A DNA stretch of 64,000 bases from Rhodococcus sp. 14-2483-1-2 (GTDB lineage: Bacteria; Actinomycetota; Actinomycetes; Mycobacteriales; Mycobacteriaceae): contig NZ_NPFW01000021.1 of NCBI RefSeq assembly GCF_002259405.1, positions 1 to 64,000 on the forward strand, read 5' to 3'. How positions within the stretch are numbered: position 1 is the first letter of the stretch; the number at the start of each line of letters is the position of its first letter. The notes beneath the pieces were generated by a model that saw only the letters and a program-made list of their open reading frames with translations, was not told the origin of the DNA and did not search any database. Shown here piece after piece: positions 45,549 through 53,495 of the stretch. The position numbers were made by a program, and so were the translations under genes.

Positions 45549-45609
45549 CACGACAGGCGCTCCGACCAGCCGATTTCACATCTGGCGGCATCTGCTGTTA
45601 ATGTTTCTC

Positions 45610-45636
45610 CCGCACCGCAGAGAACACGCGGTGCGG
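45610..45636 (+). terminator. Hairpin between DUF3618 gene and tRNA-Lys
   Basis: Perfect 9-bp stem CCGCACCGC (45610-45618) with GCGGTGCGG (45628-45636) and a 9-nt loop, four bases before tRNA-Lys. There is no T tract. It may terminate the DUF3618 transcript or be part of the tRNA leader. Confidence 0.45.
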
Positions 45637-45640
45637 ATCG

Positions 45641-45714
45641 GCGCCATTAGCTCAGTTGGTTAGAGCAGCTGACTCTTAATCAGCGGGTCCGGGGTTCGAA
45701 TCCCTGATGGCGCA
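45641..45714 (+). tRNA. tRNA-Lys (anticodon CTT)
   Basis: The acceptor GCGCCAT (45641-45647) pairs with ATGGCGC (45707-45713), with discriminator A. The D arm is TAGCTCAGTTGGTTAGAGC. The anticodon stem GCTGA/TCAGC encloses the loop CTCTTAA (anticodon CTT). The T arm is CGGGGTTCGAATCCCTG. No encoded CCA. It is followed at once by a terminator. Confidence 0.97.
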
Positions 45715-45720
45715 CAACGA

Positions 45721-45761
45721 GTGCCCTTGAACAGCGTTTACGCTGGTCAGGGGCACTTTTT
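45721..45761 (+). terminator. tRNA-Lys terminator
   Basis: The hairpin arm GTGCCCTTGA...CAGCG (45721-45735) pairs with CGCTG...TCAGGGGCAC (45740-45756) around TTTA, with one wobble and a small internal mismatch, followed by TTTTT. It is a classic intrinsic terminator. Confidence 0.92.
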
Positions 45762-46091
45762 GTTGTCCGTATATGTCTGGGAGTCGGCGAGCTTCGCGAA
45801 AATGGACAGCTCCGTGACCTGCGGGTTCTCAAGCGGCGTAGGGAGTTTCGGAGACTTGACTCTTAATCGCGAATACTGGGAGTCAGGTTCCGGCTGCTAT
45901 GCCGATGACCTGCGAGTTGTGTACCGGATTCGCACCGCCGGGCAGCTGATGGACGCGTGTGGATGCTCCAGTCATCACTTACTCATCACTTTGAGTCTTC
46001 ACGATCCCAACCGGCCAGTTTCCGTGGGCACTTTGCGTGGCCGCAGCCATTCCGCTCCACCGCGTTGGCCGTGGACCCGGGCTCGGGGAGT

Positions 46092-46414
46092 CCACGTTGA
46101 CCACGCAGGACGACGTGCTGCTCACGGGCACATCGGCGCAGCCACGGGGTCGGCTCTACCACCTATTGTTTCCGAGTCCGGCCAAGGAGCGGGCCGAGCA
46201 CCGCGACAAGTACGGCGACAAGTCCGGGTTATCGGCGAACCAGTTCTTTTACGGTCTGCGCCAGGGTGACGAACAGAGGGTGCGGTTGGAGAAAGGAGAC
46301 GACCTGCTGATCGGACTCGAGGCCATCTCCGAGCTCGACGAGTCCGGGATGCGGACAGTGATGTGCATTCTAAACGGGCAATTGAGGCCAGTATCGGTGC
46401 GGGACAGGTCGATC
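46092..46414 (+). pseudogene. Pyruvate carboxylase C-terminal fragment
   Basis: Frame +2 encodes about 108 residues matching the carboxyltransferase end of actinobacterial pyruvate carboxylase: LLFPSPAKERAEHRDKYGDK, LSANQFFYGLRQGDEQRVRL, LLIGLEAISELDESGMRTVM, then NGQLRPVSVRDRSI. Similarity stops abruptly after RDRSI. The biotin domain that should follow is absent, and nothing like the N-terminal ATP-grasp part lies upstream. It is a stranded fragment in the debris after tRNA-Lys. Confidence 0.8.
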
Positions 46415-46439
46415 TCCCCGACAACACCGCGTCCTGCAT

Positions 46440-46876
46440 ATCGGACGCTGGGTCGCCGGTTACGTAGTCCGAGATCGCGCCCACTCGTCGACTGCGCGGA
46501 CTCGGGGATGGGGGCGATGTTGGTCAGTTCGCTGTATTACTCCTCGCCGATCGGTTGGCGGCCAACGATCAGGTCGGGTGCAGCCAGGGCGATCGCTTCT
46601 AGTTGCACGTCGCCGAGTGCGGTGACACCGATGGACGGTAGCTCCTGCGATGCGGTTCTGACGAGTGTGTGCAGTCCACCGCCGAGGGTTCCTGTCGCGA
46701 CGACCGGGGCTCCGAGTTCGTCGAGTGTCTGCAATCCGACGTATGCGTCCAGGCTTACCACTTGCTTCGGGGTAGCCGGGATTTCGACTGGACCCATCGA
46801 CGTGTCGATTGTGCGAGTGGGGTTTTGTGCGGTGGGGGATCCGCCTCCAGTTCGACGCCGTAGGCGGTCGAAGTCA
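46440..46876 (-). pseudogene. Siderophore substrate-binding lipoprotein, broken
   Basis: The minus strand encodes the N-terminal lobe of a FecB/FepB-type (Peripla_BP_2) binding protein: GGGSPTAQNPTRTIDTSM, GPVEIPATPKQVVSLDAYV, LDELGAPVVATGTLGGGL, then VQLEAIALAAPDLIVGRQP. The frame meets TAA at 46537 exactly where the family continues; read through the stop, the similarity resumes (YSELTNIAPIPE) and then fades near 46440, where the pyc fragment begins on the other strand. No lipobox-bearing signal peptide is intact upstream. It is a truncated, stop-interrupted gene, possibly once the uptake partner of the adjacent siderophore locus. Confidence 0.75.
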
Positions 46877-47118
46877 GCGATCAGCCAGAAGGCCGACGTG
46901 CGGGGTTCGCTCGGCCAACCTGTGGATTTGGAAAAATCACGATGTCAGTATCGACCCTGCCCGGCAGTGAATTTTTACAACTCAGAGAGGTGAGCGCGGA
47001 CTCGAACGGGCGCGTGCTGCCATGGAGTGCCTCAGCTCAGGATGGCTGCCCGCGATTGGTGTTTCGAAACGCGAGCGAATCTACAGGCGCACGCCGGGCC
47101 TCTCGTCTTCACGGAACG
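46877..47118. other. Unassigned stretch between gene debris and entA
   Basis: About 240 bp with no recognisable gene on either strand. The open frames here have no family resemblance and mixed codon use. Together with 45762-46091, where I also recognise nothing, it forms the non-coding remainder of the debris zone. Confidence 0.5.
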
Positions 47119-47892
47119 TCACGCACGCAATGTAGCTCCACCATCAACGTAGAGAGATTGCATGGTGATGTGGCGTGCGCGCGTCGACAGCAAGAACTCG
47201 ATGGCATCGGCAACGTCCTCTGGTGAAGCGATACGTCCCAATGGAATCCCAACCTTGTAGGTTGGAAGGTCCCCGTCGATCACACCACGCGCATTGTTGT
47301 CGTCACTCGGGTCGTCCCACATCGAACGCTGCATGTCGGTGTCGGTGGAGCCAGGAGCGACGATGTTCGCTCGAATTCCATACTGAGCGAGTTCGAGTCC
47401 CAGGATCCGCGTCAGCATTGTCGACGCGGCCTTGGATGATCCGTATGCGCCCATCGACATCCTGGGCACCCCTGCGGAATTGGATCCGACGACGACGATC
47501 GACCCGCCGCGTCGCTGCCTCATCTCCCGGCCGACGGCCTGGACCACGTTCAGTAGTCCGAAGAAGTTGACGTCGAATACCTCTCGAAACTCCTCGATGC
47601 TCGAGTCGAGGATGCTTCCTGTGTCGAGTATTCCGGCGACGTGCGCGAGCGAGGTGATCGGGCCGACCGTCGATTCGATCTCGGTGACGGCGGAGAACAC
47701 CGAGTCCCGGTCGCGTACGTCGAGCACATGGGTGGTGACGGGTTGCTGCGAGGTTTTTGTTGCGTCTGAAGTCTCGTCGAGCCGATTCTGATCGAGATCG
47801 ACGAGTGCGAGGCGGTGGCCTGCGGTTGCCAATCCGGTGGCGACAGCACGACCGATTCCGCTTCCGGCACCGACCACGAGAGTGATTGTCAC
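47119..47892 (-). CDS. entA: 2,3-dihydro-2,3-dihydroxybenzoate dehydrogenase (SDR)
   Basis: NAD-dependent short-chain dehydrogenase of 257 residues, the last step to 2,3-dihydroxybenzoate. The cofactor loop is LVVGAGSGIGRAVATGL, the active-site Ser is in VVVGSNSAGVPRMSM, and the catalytic Tyr-Lys pair is in AYGSSKAAST, followed by GIRANIVAPGSTDTDM. The assignment to EntA/DhbA rather than a generic SDR rests on its place behind entC, with which it overlaps by 4 bp (GTGA), and on the downstream isochorismatase and EntE genes. Confidence 0.92.
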   Translation of the reverse strand: MTITLVVGAGSGIGRAVATGLATAGHRLALVDLDQNRLDETSDATKTSQQPVTTHVLDVRDRDSVFSAVTEIESTVGPITSLAHVAGILDTGSILDSSIEEFREVFDVNFFGLLNVVQAVGREMRQRRGGSIVVVGSNSAGVPRMSMGAYGSSKAASTMLTRILGLELAQYGIRANIVAPGSTDTDMQRSMWDDPSDDNNARGVIDGDLPTYKVGIPLGRIASPEDVADAIEFLLSTRARHITMQSLYVDGGATLRA

Positions 47893-49034
47893 AGCTGCAC
47901 TCCCAGTGCGTTCAAGACGGTGCCGAACTTTGTGGTCGTCTCGCGTAACTCCGCTTCGGGGTCCGATTCAGCGACAATTCCACCTCCCGCGTAGGCCACG
48001 ACATCGCGGCCGTCGCCGCTGATCTCGGCGCATCGAATGGATACCATCCATTCGCCGTCGCCATTGTGATCGCACCAGCCGACGGCACCGGCATAGAAGC
48101 CTCGCTCGCCTTCGAGTTCGTCGATGAGGCCGTATGCCAGCTCGGTCGGGGTGCCGCATACGGCGGGCGTGGGGTGCAGGGCAAGGGCCAGATCGAGTGC
48201 GGTGGTTGTCTGCTCGCGTAAATCGCCGCGTATCGGTGTGCCGAGATGCCATAGCTGTGGTGTGTGGGTGACGGTGGGAGTGTCGGGTATATCGAGATCG
48301 TGGCAGAAGGGCGACAGCGCGGCACGAATGGCGTCGACGACGAACGCATGCTCGCGTAAGTCCTTCGGGGACTGCGAGAGGCGTTGGCACGCATTCCAAT
48401 CCGTTGTCGGGTCGGGATCCCGTGGTGCCGATCCTGCCAACGGGTGGCAGGTCACGACTCGTCTCTGTTTGCGTACCAGTACCTCAGGGCTCGAACCCAC
48501 CAGTGAGCGTCCGACGTACGAACCCCCGGCTGCGCCGAGGTCGACGTAATACCCGTTGCGGGAGGGGTTGTCGGCGATGAGTGCTGACAGCAATGAACGG
48601 GGATCGACGACGCCATCGGGTCGAAGGGTGAGTGTTCGCGCGAGTACCACCTTCTGCAGCGGTGTCGACTCGCAGCGTAGGACGTCCAGTGCGGTGCGGA
48701 GTCGGTCGAGGTGTTCGACCTCTCGAGGATCGTCGACGACGAATCCTGGCAGATCCGGCAGAGCGCTCGCTGGTGACCACGGCATCGCTGACACGGTGAA
48801 CTCCAGCGGAGCAGTCAGCGCGCTCGGTGATCGCCTGGAGAATGGAAGTGCGCCGACGATGGCATCGACTGCTCGTCCATGAAGGGCCTCGGCGGCCGCT
48901 TCGGCGTCATCGAATTCTGCTCGGACACCAGCTGCTGTCACTGTCCGGTGGGGCCGAGACAGGACGAATGTGTCTGTGAGCCATGGTTTTGCAGTATCGA
49001 TGGTAGAAAACGCCGTTGCGGAGTGAAAAGTCAT
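47889..49034 (-). CDS. entC: Isochorismate synthase
   Basis: Converts chorismate to isochorismate to open the catecholate pathway. The 381 residues carry the chorismate-enzyme core: LQKVVLARTL (~128), SYVGRSLVGSSPEVLV, THTPQLWHLGTPIRG, HPTPAVCGTPTELAYGLI and a final AYAGGGIVAESDPEAE with metal-binding Glu. ATG 49034 opens the leftward arm of the IdeR-controlled divergent promoter. It is translationally coupled to entA. Confidence 0.95.
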   Translation of the reverse strand: MTFHSATAFSTIDTAKPWLTDTFVLSRPHRTVTAAGVRAEFDDAEAAAEALHGRAVDAIVGALPFSRRSPSALTAPLEFTVSAMPWSPASALPDLPGFVVDDPREVEHLDRLRTALDVLRCESTPLQKVVLARTLTLRPDGVVDPRSLLSALIADNPSRNGYYVDLGAAGGSYVGRSLVGSSPEVLVRKQRRVVTCHPLAGSAPRDPDPTTDWNACQRLSQSPKDLREHAFVVDAIRAALSPFCHDLDIPDTPTVTHTPQLWHLGTPIRGDLREQTTTALDLALALHPTPAVCGTPTELAYGLIDELEGERGFYAGAVGWCDHNGDGEWMVSIRCAEISGDGRDVVAYAGGGIVAESDPEAELRETTTKFGTVLNALGVQL

Positions 49035-49125
49035 GTCGTCCTTCGTCTAGTCCCGGCTCCAACTGTTGGCCGGCCCTCGCGGTTGAGCCCTGGGGTATGC
49101 ACTCCCAAGCATGCTTCCATGTAGG

Positions 49126-49144
49126 TTAGGGTAGGTTACGCTAA
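49126..49144. promoter_or_regulatory. IdeR/DtxR-like iron box in divergent siderophore promoter
   Basis: TTAGGGTAGGTTACGCTAA matches the IdeR/DtxR consensus TTAGGTTAGSCTAACCTAA at 15 of 19 positions by eye. It sits 92 bp before entC and 137 bp before the first ABC gene, in the only intergenic space of the locus, so one operator can repress both arms when iron is plentiful. A 10-bp palindrome AAGCATGCTT lies next to it (49108-49117). Confidence 0.75.
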
Positions 49145-49280
49145 TTACTTCACCTGACAAGGATGCACTGTTTCGAATGAAGAGCTTCACTTGCGGCGTA
49201 CCGGATACTCGGGGAACCGGTCTCGTGGCGTCCCTCGCGGAACTACCTGTAGGTCGTGCACCGCTCGCGGACGAACTCAC

Positions 49281-50996
49281 ATGCCGATGAAGCTACCGAT
49301 CCTGTTCGACGCGCCCGCCGAGCCGCTGCGTACCGGTGACATCGCCGTCACGAGTGCGACCACCCCTCGTCAGCTGACGGTCCGCACCATGTTCTCGGCG
49401 AAGAAGTACACGGTCCCGGCTGGGGTCCTGCTCGTAACGCATCAACTGGGTGCTGCGCTGATTCCCGTCATCATGGGACTTGCGATCGACCGTGCGATCA
49501 GTGCCCGCGACCCGAGACAGCTGATTCTGTGGACTGCGGTGCTGGCCGTCGACTATGCGTTCGTATCGTTCACCTTTCGTTTCGGTGGCCGCATCGGTTT
49601 TCTGGGCATGAACGCTGTTCAGCACCGAGTGCGCACCGAGATCACCGACCGCATCCTCGATGCCCGAGGAATGGCCGGGCCGGACCGGCAGCCGGGCATG
49701 TTGTTGAGCATCGCAACCTCCGATGCCCGTCACATGGCGATGGCCGTCGCAATCGTTATCTACCCCCTGGGCGAGTTCGCAGCGGTGGTCTTTGCGGCGC
49801 TGATACTGCTGTACGTCTCCTGGCCGCTCGGAGTGGCGATCGCCATCGCGACTCCCCTGATGTTGTGGCTGATGGACCGCGCGGGCAGCCCACTGCGTCG
49901 ACGCAGCGTTCGACAACAGCAGGTAGCCGGCGAAGCGGCGGGCACCGCAGCGGATCTCGTCAACGGCTTCCGCGTGGTCAAGGGCCTCGGTGCCGAACGC
50001 GAAGCGGGTCGTCGGTATCGCGCCGCCAGTGAGCGGGCGCTGCAGGGAACGTTGAGAGCCAATGTGGCGCGCGGCGGTTATCTCGGATCGATGGATGCCG
50101 TCTCCGGCTTGTTCATCGCCGGTGTTGCTGTCGCAGCCGGAATGATGGCGCTGAACGGTGCGATGACAGTAGGTCAGTTGATCACCGTCGTCGGGGTTAC
50201 CCAATTCGTTCTCGGGCCCCTGCAAGCGTTCGCTTCGAACTTCGGGACGATCTGGGCAGGTGCACTCGCCTCGGCGGAACGCGTACTGACTGTGCTGCAG
50301 GCACCACCGAGGACGAGGAACACACAGACGCCGGATACTCCCCGCGGCTTCGATCTCGAAGTCTCCGCTGTGCCTTGCGGCCGCGAGTCTGTCGCCGACT
50401 TCCTGGTGCGTGAGGGAGAGCTCGTGGCCATCGAGTCGGATGCGCCGACGACGGCGGCGTTGGCGGAGGTGCTTGCGGGTCTGGTTCGGCCCGTCTCCGG
50501 AACGGCGACGATCGGCGGCGTCGGCATCGACAGTATCGAACGGAGTTGTCGCAGAAAGGCTTTGATTGTCGCGCCTCACGAAAGCGATTTGTTCGAGGGA
50601 ACTATCGCGGACAATATCTCGATGTCCGGGCAAGTTTCGGGCGATGCGGTTGCCCGAGCACTCTTGGCCGCCGCGTGCGACGACGTGGCCGCATCGCTGC
50701 CGGACGGACTCGATACCGATGTGGGCGAAGCCGGTCGATTGCTCTCCGGCGGCCAGCGGCAAAGGGTTGCGTTGGCTCGGGCGCTGGCGTCGGACCCAGA
50801 GATTCTCGTTCTTGTGGATCCGACGACAGCCGTCGACTCGGTCACGGAATCGATCATCGCACAGCGTATTACGCAGGCACGCAGTGGTCGAAGGACTCTG
50901 ATCTTCACTTCGTCACCAGCGTTGCTCGCTGTTGCGTCGAGACAACTCGGAGTCGGACCGACGTCGCAGGACGAGACTCTGGAGAACGCTCGGTGA
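49281..50996 (+). CDS. ABC exporter half-transporter A (degenerate ATP site)
   Basis: Fused membrane/ATPase half-transporter of 571 residues from ATG 49281 (MPMKLPILFDAP; the frame extends to 49191 without similarity). The type IV exporter membrane domain (about 30-320) has hydrophobic segments such as GVLLVTHQLGAALIPVIMGL. In the NBD, the Walker A position (~383) reads ESDAPTTAALAEV with no GKS/T. The signature LSGGQRQRVALARAL (~487) is intact. Walker B is LVLVDPTTAVDS (Pro for Glu), and the switch His is missing (FTSSPAL). It must pair with the next gene. Siderophore export is inferred from context. Confidence 0.9.
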   Translation: MPMKLPILFDAPAEPLRTGDIAVTSATTPRQLTVRTMFSAKKYTVPAGVLLVTHQLGAALIPVIMGLAIDRAISARDPRQLILWTAVLAVDYAFVSFTFRFGGRIGFLGMNAVQHRVRTEITDRILDARGMAGPDRQPGMLLSIATSDARHMAMAVAIVIYPLGEFAAVVFAALILLYVSWPLGVAIAIATPLMLWLMDRAGSPLRRRSVRQQQVAGEAAGTAADLVNGFRVVKGLGAEREAGRRYRAASERALQGTLRANVARGGYLGSMDAVSGLFIAGVAVAAGMMALNGAMTVGQLITVVGVTQFVLGPLQAFASNFGTIWAGALASAERVLTVLQAPPRTRNTQTPDTPRGFDLEVSAVPCGRESVADFLVREGELVAIESDAPTTAALAEVLAGLVRPVSGTATIGGVGIDSIERSCRRKALIVAPHESDLFEGTIADNISMSGQVSGDAVARALLAAACDDVAASLPDGLDTDVGEAGRLLSGGQRQRVALARALASDPEILVLVDPTTAVDSVTESIIAQRITQARSGRRTLIFTSSPALLAVASRQLGVGPTSQDETLENAR

Positions 50997-52768
50997 CCGT
51001 TCGCACAATGTCCGCACCTTCCGGGGCGCTTCCTGTCGCCGACGCACGCGCAGTGCGAGCGGAAGTTCTCCGTTCGCTGCGCGGACAGGGACTTCGACTT
51101 CTCGCTGTAGTGGTGACCATGGTGGTCGGAGCAGCGCTGGGACTCGTCGCCCCCTGGGCCCTCGGCCGGACTGTCGACACCGTTCTCGATGACGGCAGCG
51201 CGCGGGACATCTGGCAGCTGGGTCTTGCAATGGTCGCTGCCGCAGCGGGATTCGCCGCCTTCACAGCACTGGGCGTCGTGCTCTCGTCGAGGCTGTTCGA
51301 GACGGCGCTCGCTCGGCTGCGGGAAAAAATGTTCGCAACGAGTGTCGGTCTCCCGCTGGAGCGGGTGGAACGGTCGGGTAGCGGCGATTTGATCTCTCGC
51401 GCCACCGACGACGTCGACGAGGTGTCGTCAGCGATCGGAACCGTCGTCCCGGCGTTGTCGAGCTCGTTGTTCACCATCGCGGCGACCACCGTGGGGCTGA
51501 CAGCGCTGGACTGGCGATTCCTCGGTGCCATCGTGTTGGTGGTTCCGGTGTACGCACTCGCAGTGAGGTGGTATCTGCGCACTGCGCCCGGAATATACGC
51601 GTCCGAGCGAGCGGCCATGGGTGCCCGGGCGCAGCAAGTTCTCGGTTCGGTCCGAGGCCTGCGCACAGTGCACGAGTACGACGTCGGCCCGACGCTGGCG
51701 TCCCGGATCGGCACCCACTCGTGGGAAGTGGTGCGATGGTCGATGCGCGCCCGGATCGTGCAAAATCGCTTCTACGGCAGATTGAACGCCGCCCAGTTCC
51801 TGTCCATGGCCAGTTTACTGGTGATCGGCTACTACCTCGTCGGAGCCGAGGCACTCACGGTCGGCGCAACGACGACGGCAATGCTGTTCTTTCTCAGGCT
51901 GTTCGAGCCGATCGAGAGCCTGTTGCTCGTCATCGACGAACTGCAGTCTGCGCTGGCATCCCTCGCGCGCATCGTCGGAGTGATCGACACCGGTGCCGAC
52001 AAAGGAGCGCTCACGAGAACGCCGACGATGCCGGATTCCTTTGTGTTGGAGGCGAAGAATGTCACGTTCGGGTATTCGCCGAGCCGACCGGTTCTGAGCG
52101 GCGTCGACATCCGTCTGGAGCCAGGGGAGAAGGTCGCACTCGTGGGCGCGTCGGGAGCGGGAAAGACCACGCTTGCGGCCGTGCTTGCCGGGGTGCGGTC
52201 ACCCGACTTGGGCCACGTCGACTTCGGTGGCATCGACCTCAAAGATGTTCCGGATACCGAACGTGCACAGTGGATCACGCTCGTGACGCAGGAGGTTCAT
52301 GTGTTCACCGGTACGCTACGCAGCGATCTCGCGTTGGCGAACCCGAGCGCAGACGATGCCGACATGGAAGCAGCGTTGCGAACCGTTCTCGCGGGGGACT
52401 GGTTCGACCTACTTCCCGACGGGTTGGACACCCAGATCGGCGACGCCGGCCATCCGCTGACTCCGATGCAAGCGCAGCAACTGGCGTTGGCGCGCGTGGT
52501 ACTCGCCGATCCGCCCGTCGCGATTCTCGACGAAGCGACCGCGGACGCGGGCAGTGCGGGGGCCTCCCTGCTGGAACGCTCGGCCGATGCTGCACTCGAG
52601 GGTCGCAGTGCGCTGATCGTGGCGCACCGCCTAGGGCAGGCGCGTCGAGCAGATCGAATTCTGTTGATGGACAACGGGAAGATCGTCGAAGAGGGCGTGC
52701 ACGAAGCGCTGATGGAGAGTGGCGGCGAGTACGCGCAACTGTGGGAAGCCTGGAGTCGGCACCGCTAG
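50993..52768 (+). CDS. ABC exporter half-transporter B (catalytic ATP site)
   Basis: Partner of the preceding half-transporter, 591 residues from GTG 50993 overlapping its stop (GTGA); ATG 51008 is an alternative. The membrane domain begins LRLLAVVVTMVVGAALGLV. The NBD has a normal Walker A ALVGASGAGKTTLA (~384), Walker B VAILDEATADAG and switch His in LIVAHRLGQA. The signature is altered to LTPMQAQQLALARVV (~488). With subunit A this makes one complete and one dead composite ATP site. Both halves lack a siderophore-interacting (SIP) domain, unlike IrtA, which favours export over import. Confidence 0.9.
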   Translation: MTVRTMSAPSGALPVADARAVRAEVLRSLRGQGLRLLAVVVTMVVGAALGLVAPWALGRTVDTVLDDGSARDIWQLGLAMVAAAAGFAAFTALGVVLSSRLFETALARLREKMFATSVGLPLERVERSGSGDLISRATDDVDEVSSAIGTVVPALSSSLFTIAATTVGLTALDWRFLGAIVLVVPVYALAVRWYLRTAPGIYASERAAMGARAQQVLGSVRGLRTVHEYDVGPTLASRIGTHSWEVVRWSMRARIVQNRFYGRLNAAQFLSMASLLVIGYYLVGAEALTVGATTTAMLFFLRLFEPIESLLLVIDELQSALASLARIVGVIDTGADKGALTRTPTMPDSFVLEAKNVTFGYSPSRPVLSGVDIRLEPGEKVALVGASGAGKTTLAAVLAGVRSPDLGHVDFGGIDLKDVPDTERAQWITLVTQEVHVFTGTLRSDLALANPSADDADMEAALRTVLAGDWFDLLPDGLDTQIGDAGHPLTPMQAQQLALARVVLADPPVAILDEATADAGSAGASLLERSADAALEGRSALIVAHRLGQARRADRILLMDNGKIVEEGVHEALMESGGEYAQLWEAWSRHR

Positions 52769-52832
52769 TGACCGGGCTGCACGCGCACATCTCCGCAGAA
52801 TGAGAACACATGCGAAACGAGAGGGACGAGAC

Positions 52833-53495
52833 ATGGCCATACCGAAGATTTCGAGTTACACCATCCCCGCGCGGGACGAGATTCCGGACAACACGGTCGA
52901 CTGGGAGCTCGACACGAGTCGCGCTGCGTTGCTCGTGCACGACATGCAGAACTACTTCATCGACGCGTACGCCGATGCTCCCGAACTGATCACCCCCGTC
53001 GTCGCCAACATCCGTTCAATGCGAACGCTGGCTGCCGAACTCGACATACCTGTCGTTTTCACCATGCAGCCGGGAGATCAGCACCCTTCTCGGCGCGGCA
53101 TCCTCGCCGATTTCTGGGGGCCCGGTCTCGGCGCCGGGCGTGACACCGAGGTCATCGACGCCCTCAGCCCCGAGCCTGGCGACATCGAGGTCACCAAGTG
53201 GCGTTACTCGGCGTTTCAGCGGACCGACCTACGCGAGCTGCTCGGACACCACGGACGAGACCAATTGATCGTCACAGGTGTGTACGCGCACATGGGGTGC
53301 ATGCTCAGTGCGGCAGAGGCATTCATGTCCGACGTGAGTCCCTTCTTGGTGCTCGACGCGACGGCGGACTTCTCGAGGGACGAGCACATCATGGCAGCAA
53401 CGTACGCCGCGAAACGCTGTGGCGCAGTTGTGACCACCGAGAATGTTCTGCGCTCTCTTCGACGTGAATCCGTGTCGGCCGGAGCTGCATCTTGA
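52833..53495 (+). CDS. entB: Isochorismatase (single domain, no aryl carrier)
   Basis: Hydrolyses isochorismate to 2,3-dihydro-2,3-dihydroxybenzoate and pyruvate. The 220 residues from ATG 52833, with GAGAGGGA upstream, begin MAIPKISSYTIP. Catalytic Asp is in LLVHDMQNYFID, Lys in DIEVTKWRYSAF and the Cys-position segment in VTGVYAHMGCML. EntB/DhbB proteins usually carry a C-terminal aryl carrier domain of ~75 residues; this one stops right after the hydrolase fold (SLRRESVSAGAAS). Its stop overlaps the EntE TTG start. Confidence 0.93.
   Translation: MAIPKISSYTIPARDEIPDNTVDWELDTSRAALLVHDMQNYFIDAYADAPELITPVVANIRSMRTLAAELDIPVVFTMQPGDQHPSRRGILADFWGPGLGAGRDTEVIDALSPEPGDIEVTKWRYSAFQRTDLRELLGHHGRDQLIVTGVYAHMGCMLSAAEAFMSDVSPFLVLDATADFSRDEHIMAATYAAKRCGAVVTTENVLRSLRRESVSAGAAS

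Noticed and set aside
45721..46269. 182-codon frame right after tRNA-Lys
   Set aside because: It begins inside the tRNA terminator hairpin and has no family resemblance or consistent codon bias.
46037..46993. 318-codon plus-strand frame taken as one gene
   Set aside because: Only codons covering about 46092-46414 resemble a protein family (pyruvate carboxylase end). The remainder runs antisense to the binding-protein remnant and is Ser/Arg-rich noise.
46942..47226. 94-codon plus-strand frame before entA
   Set aside because: It overlaps the end of entA on the other strand and shows no conserved features.
49281..52768. Calling the ABC pair IrtAB siderophore importers
   Set aside because: IrtA carries an N-terminal siderophore-interacting reductase domain. 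Neither half here has one, so export is the better-supported guess.
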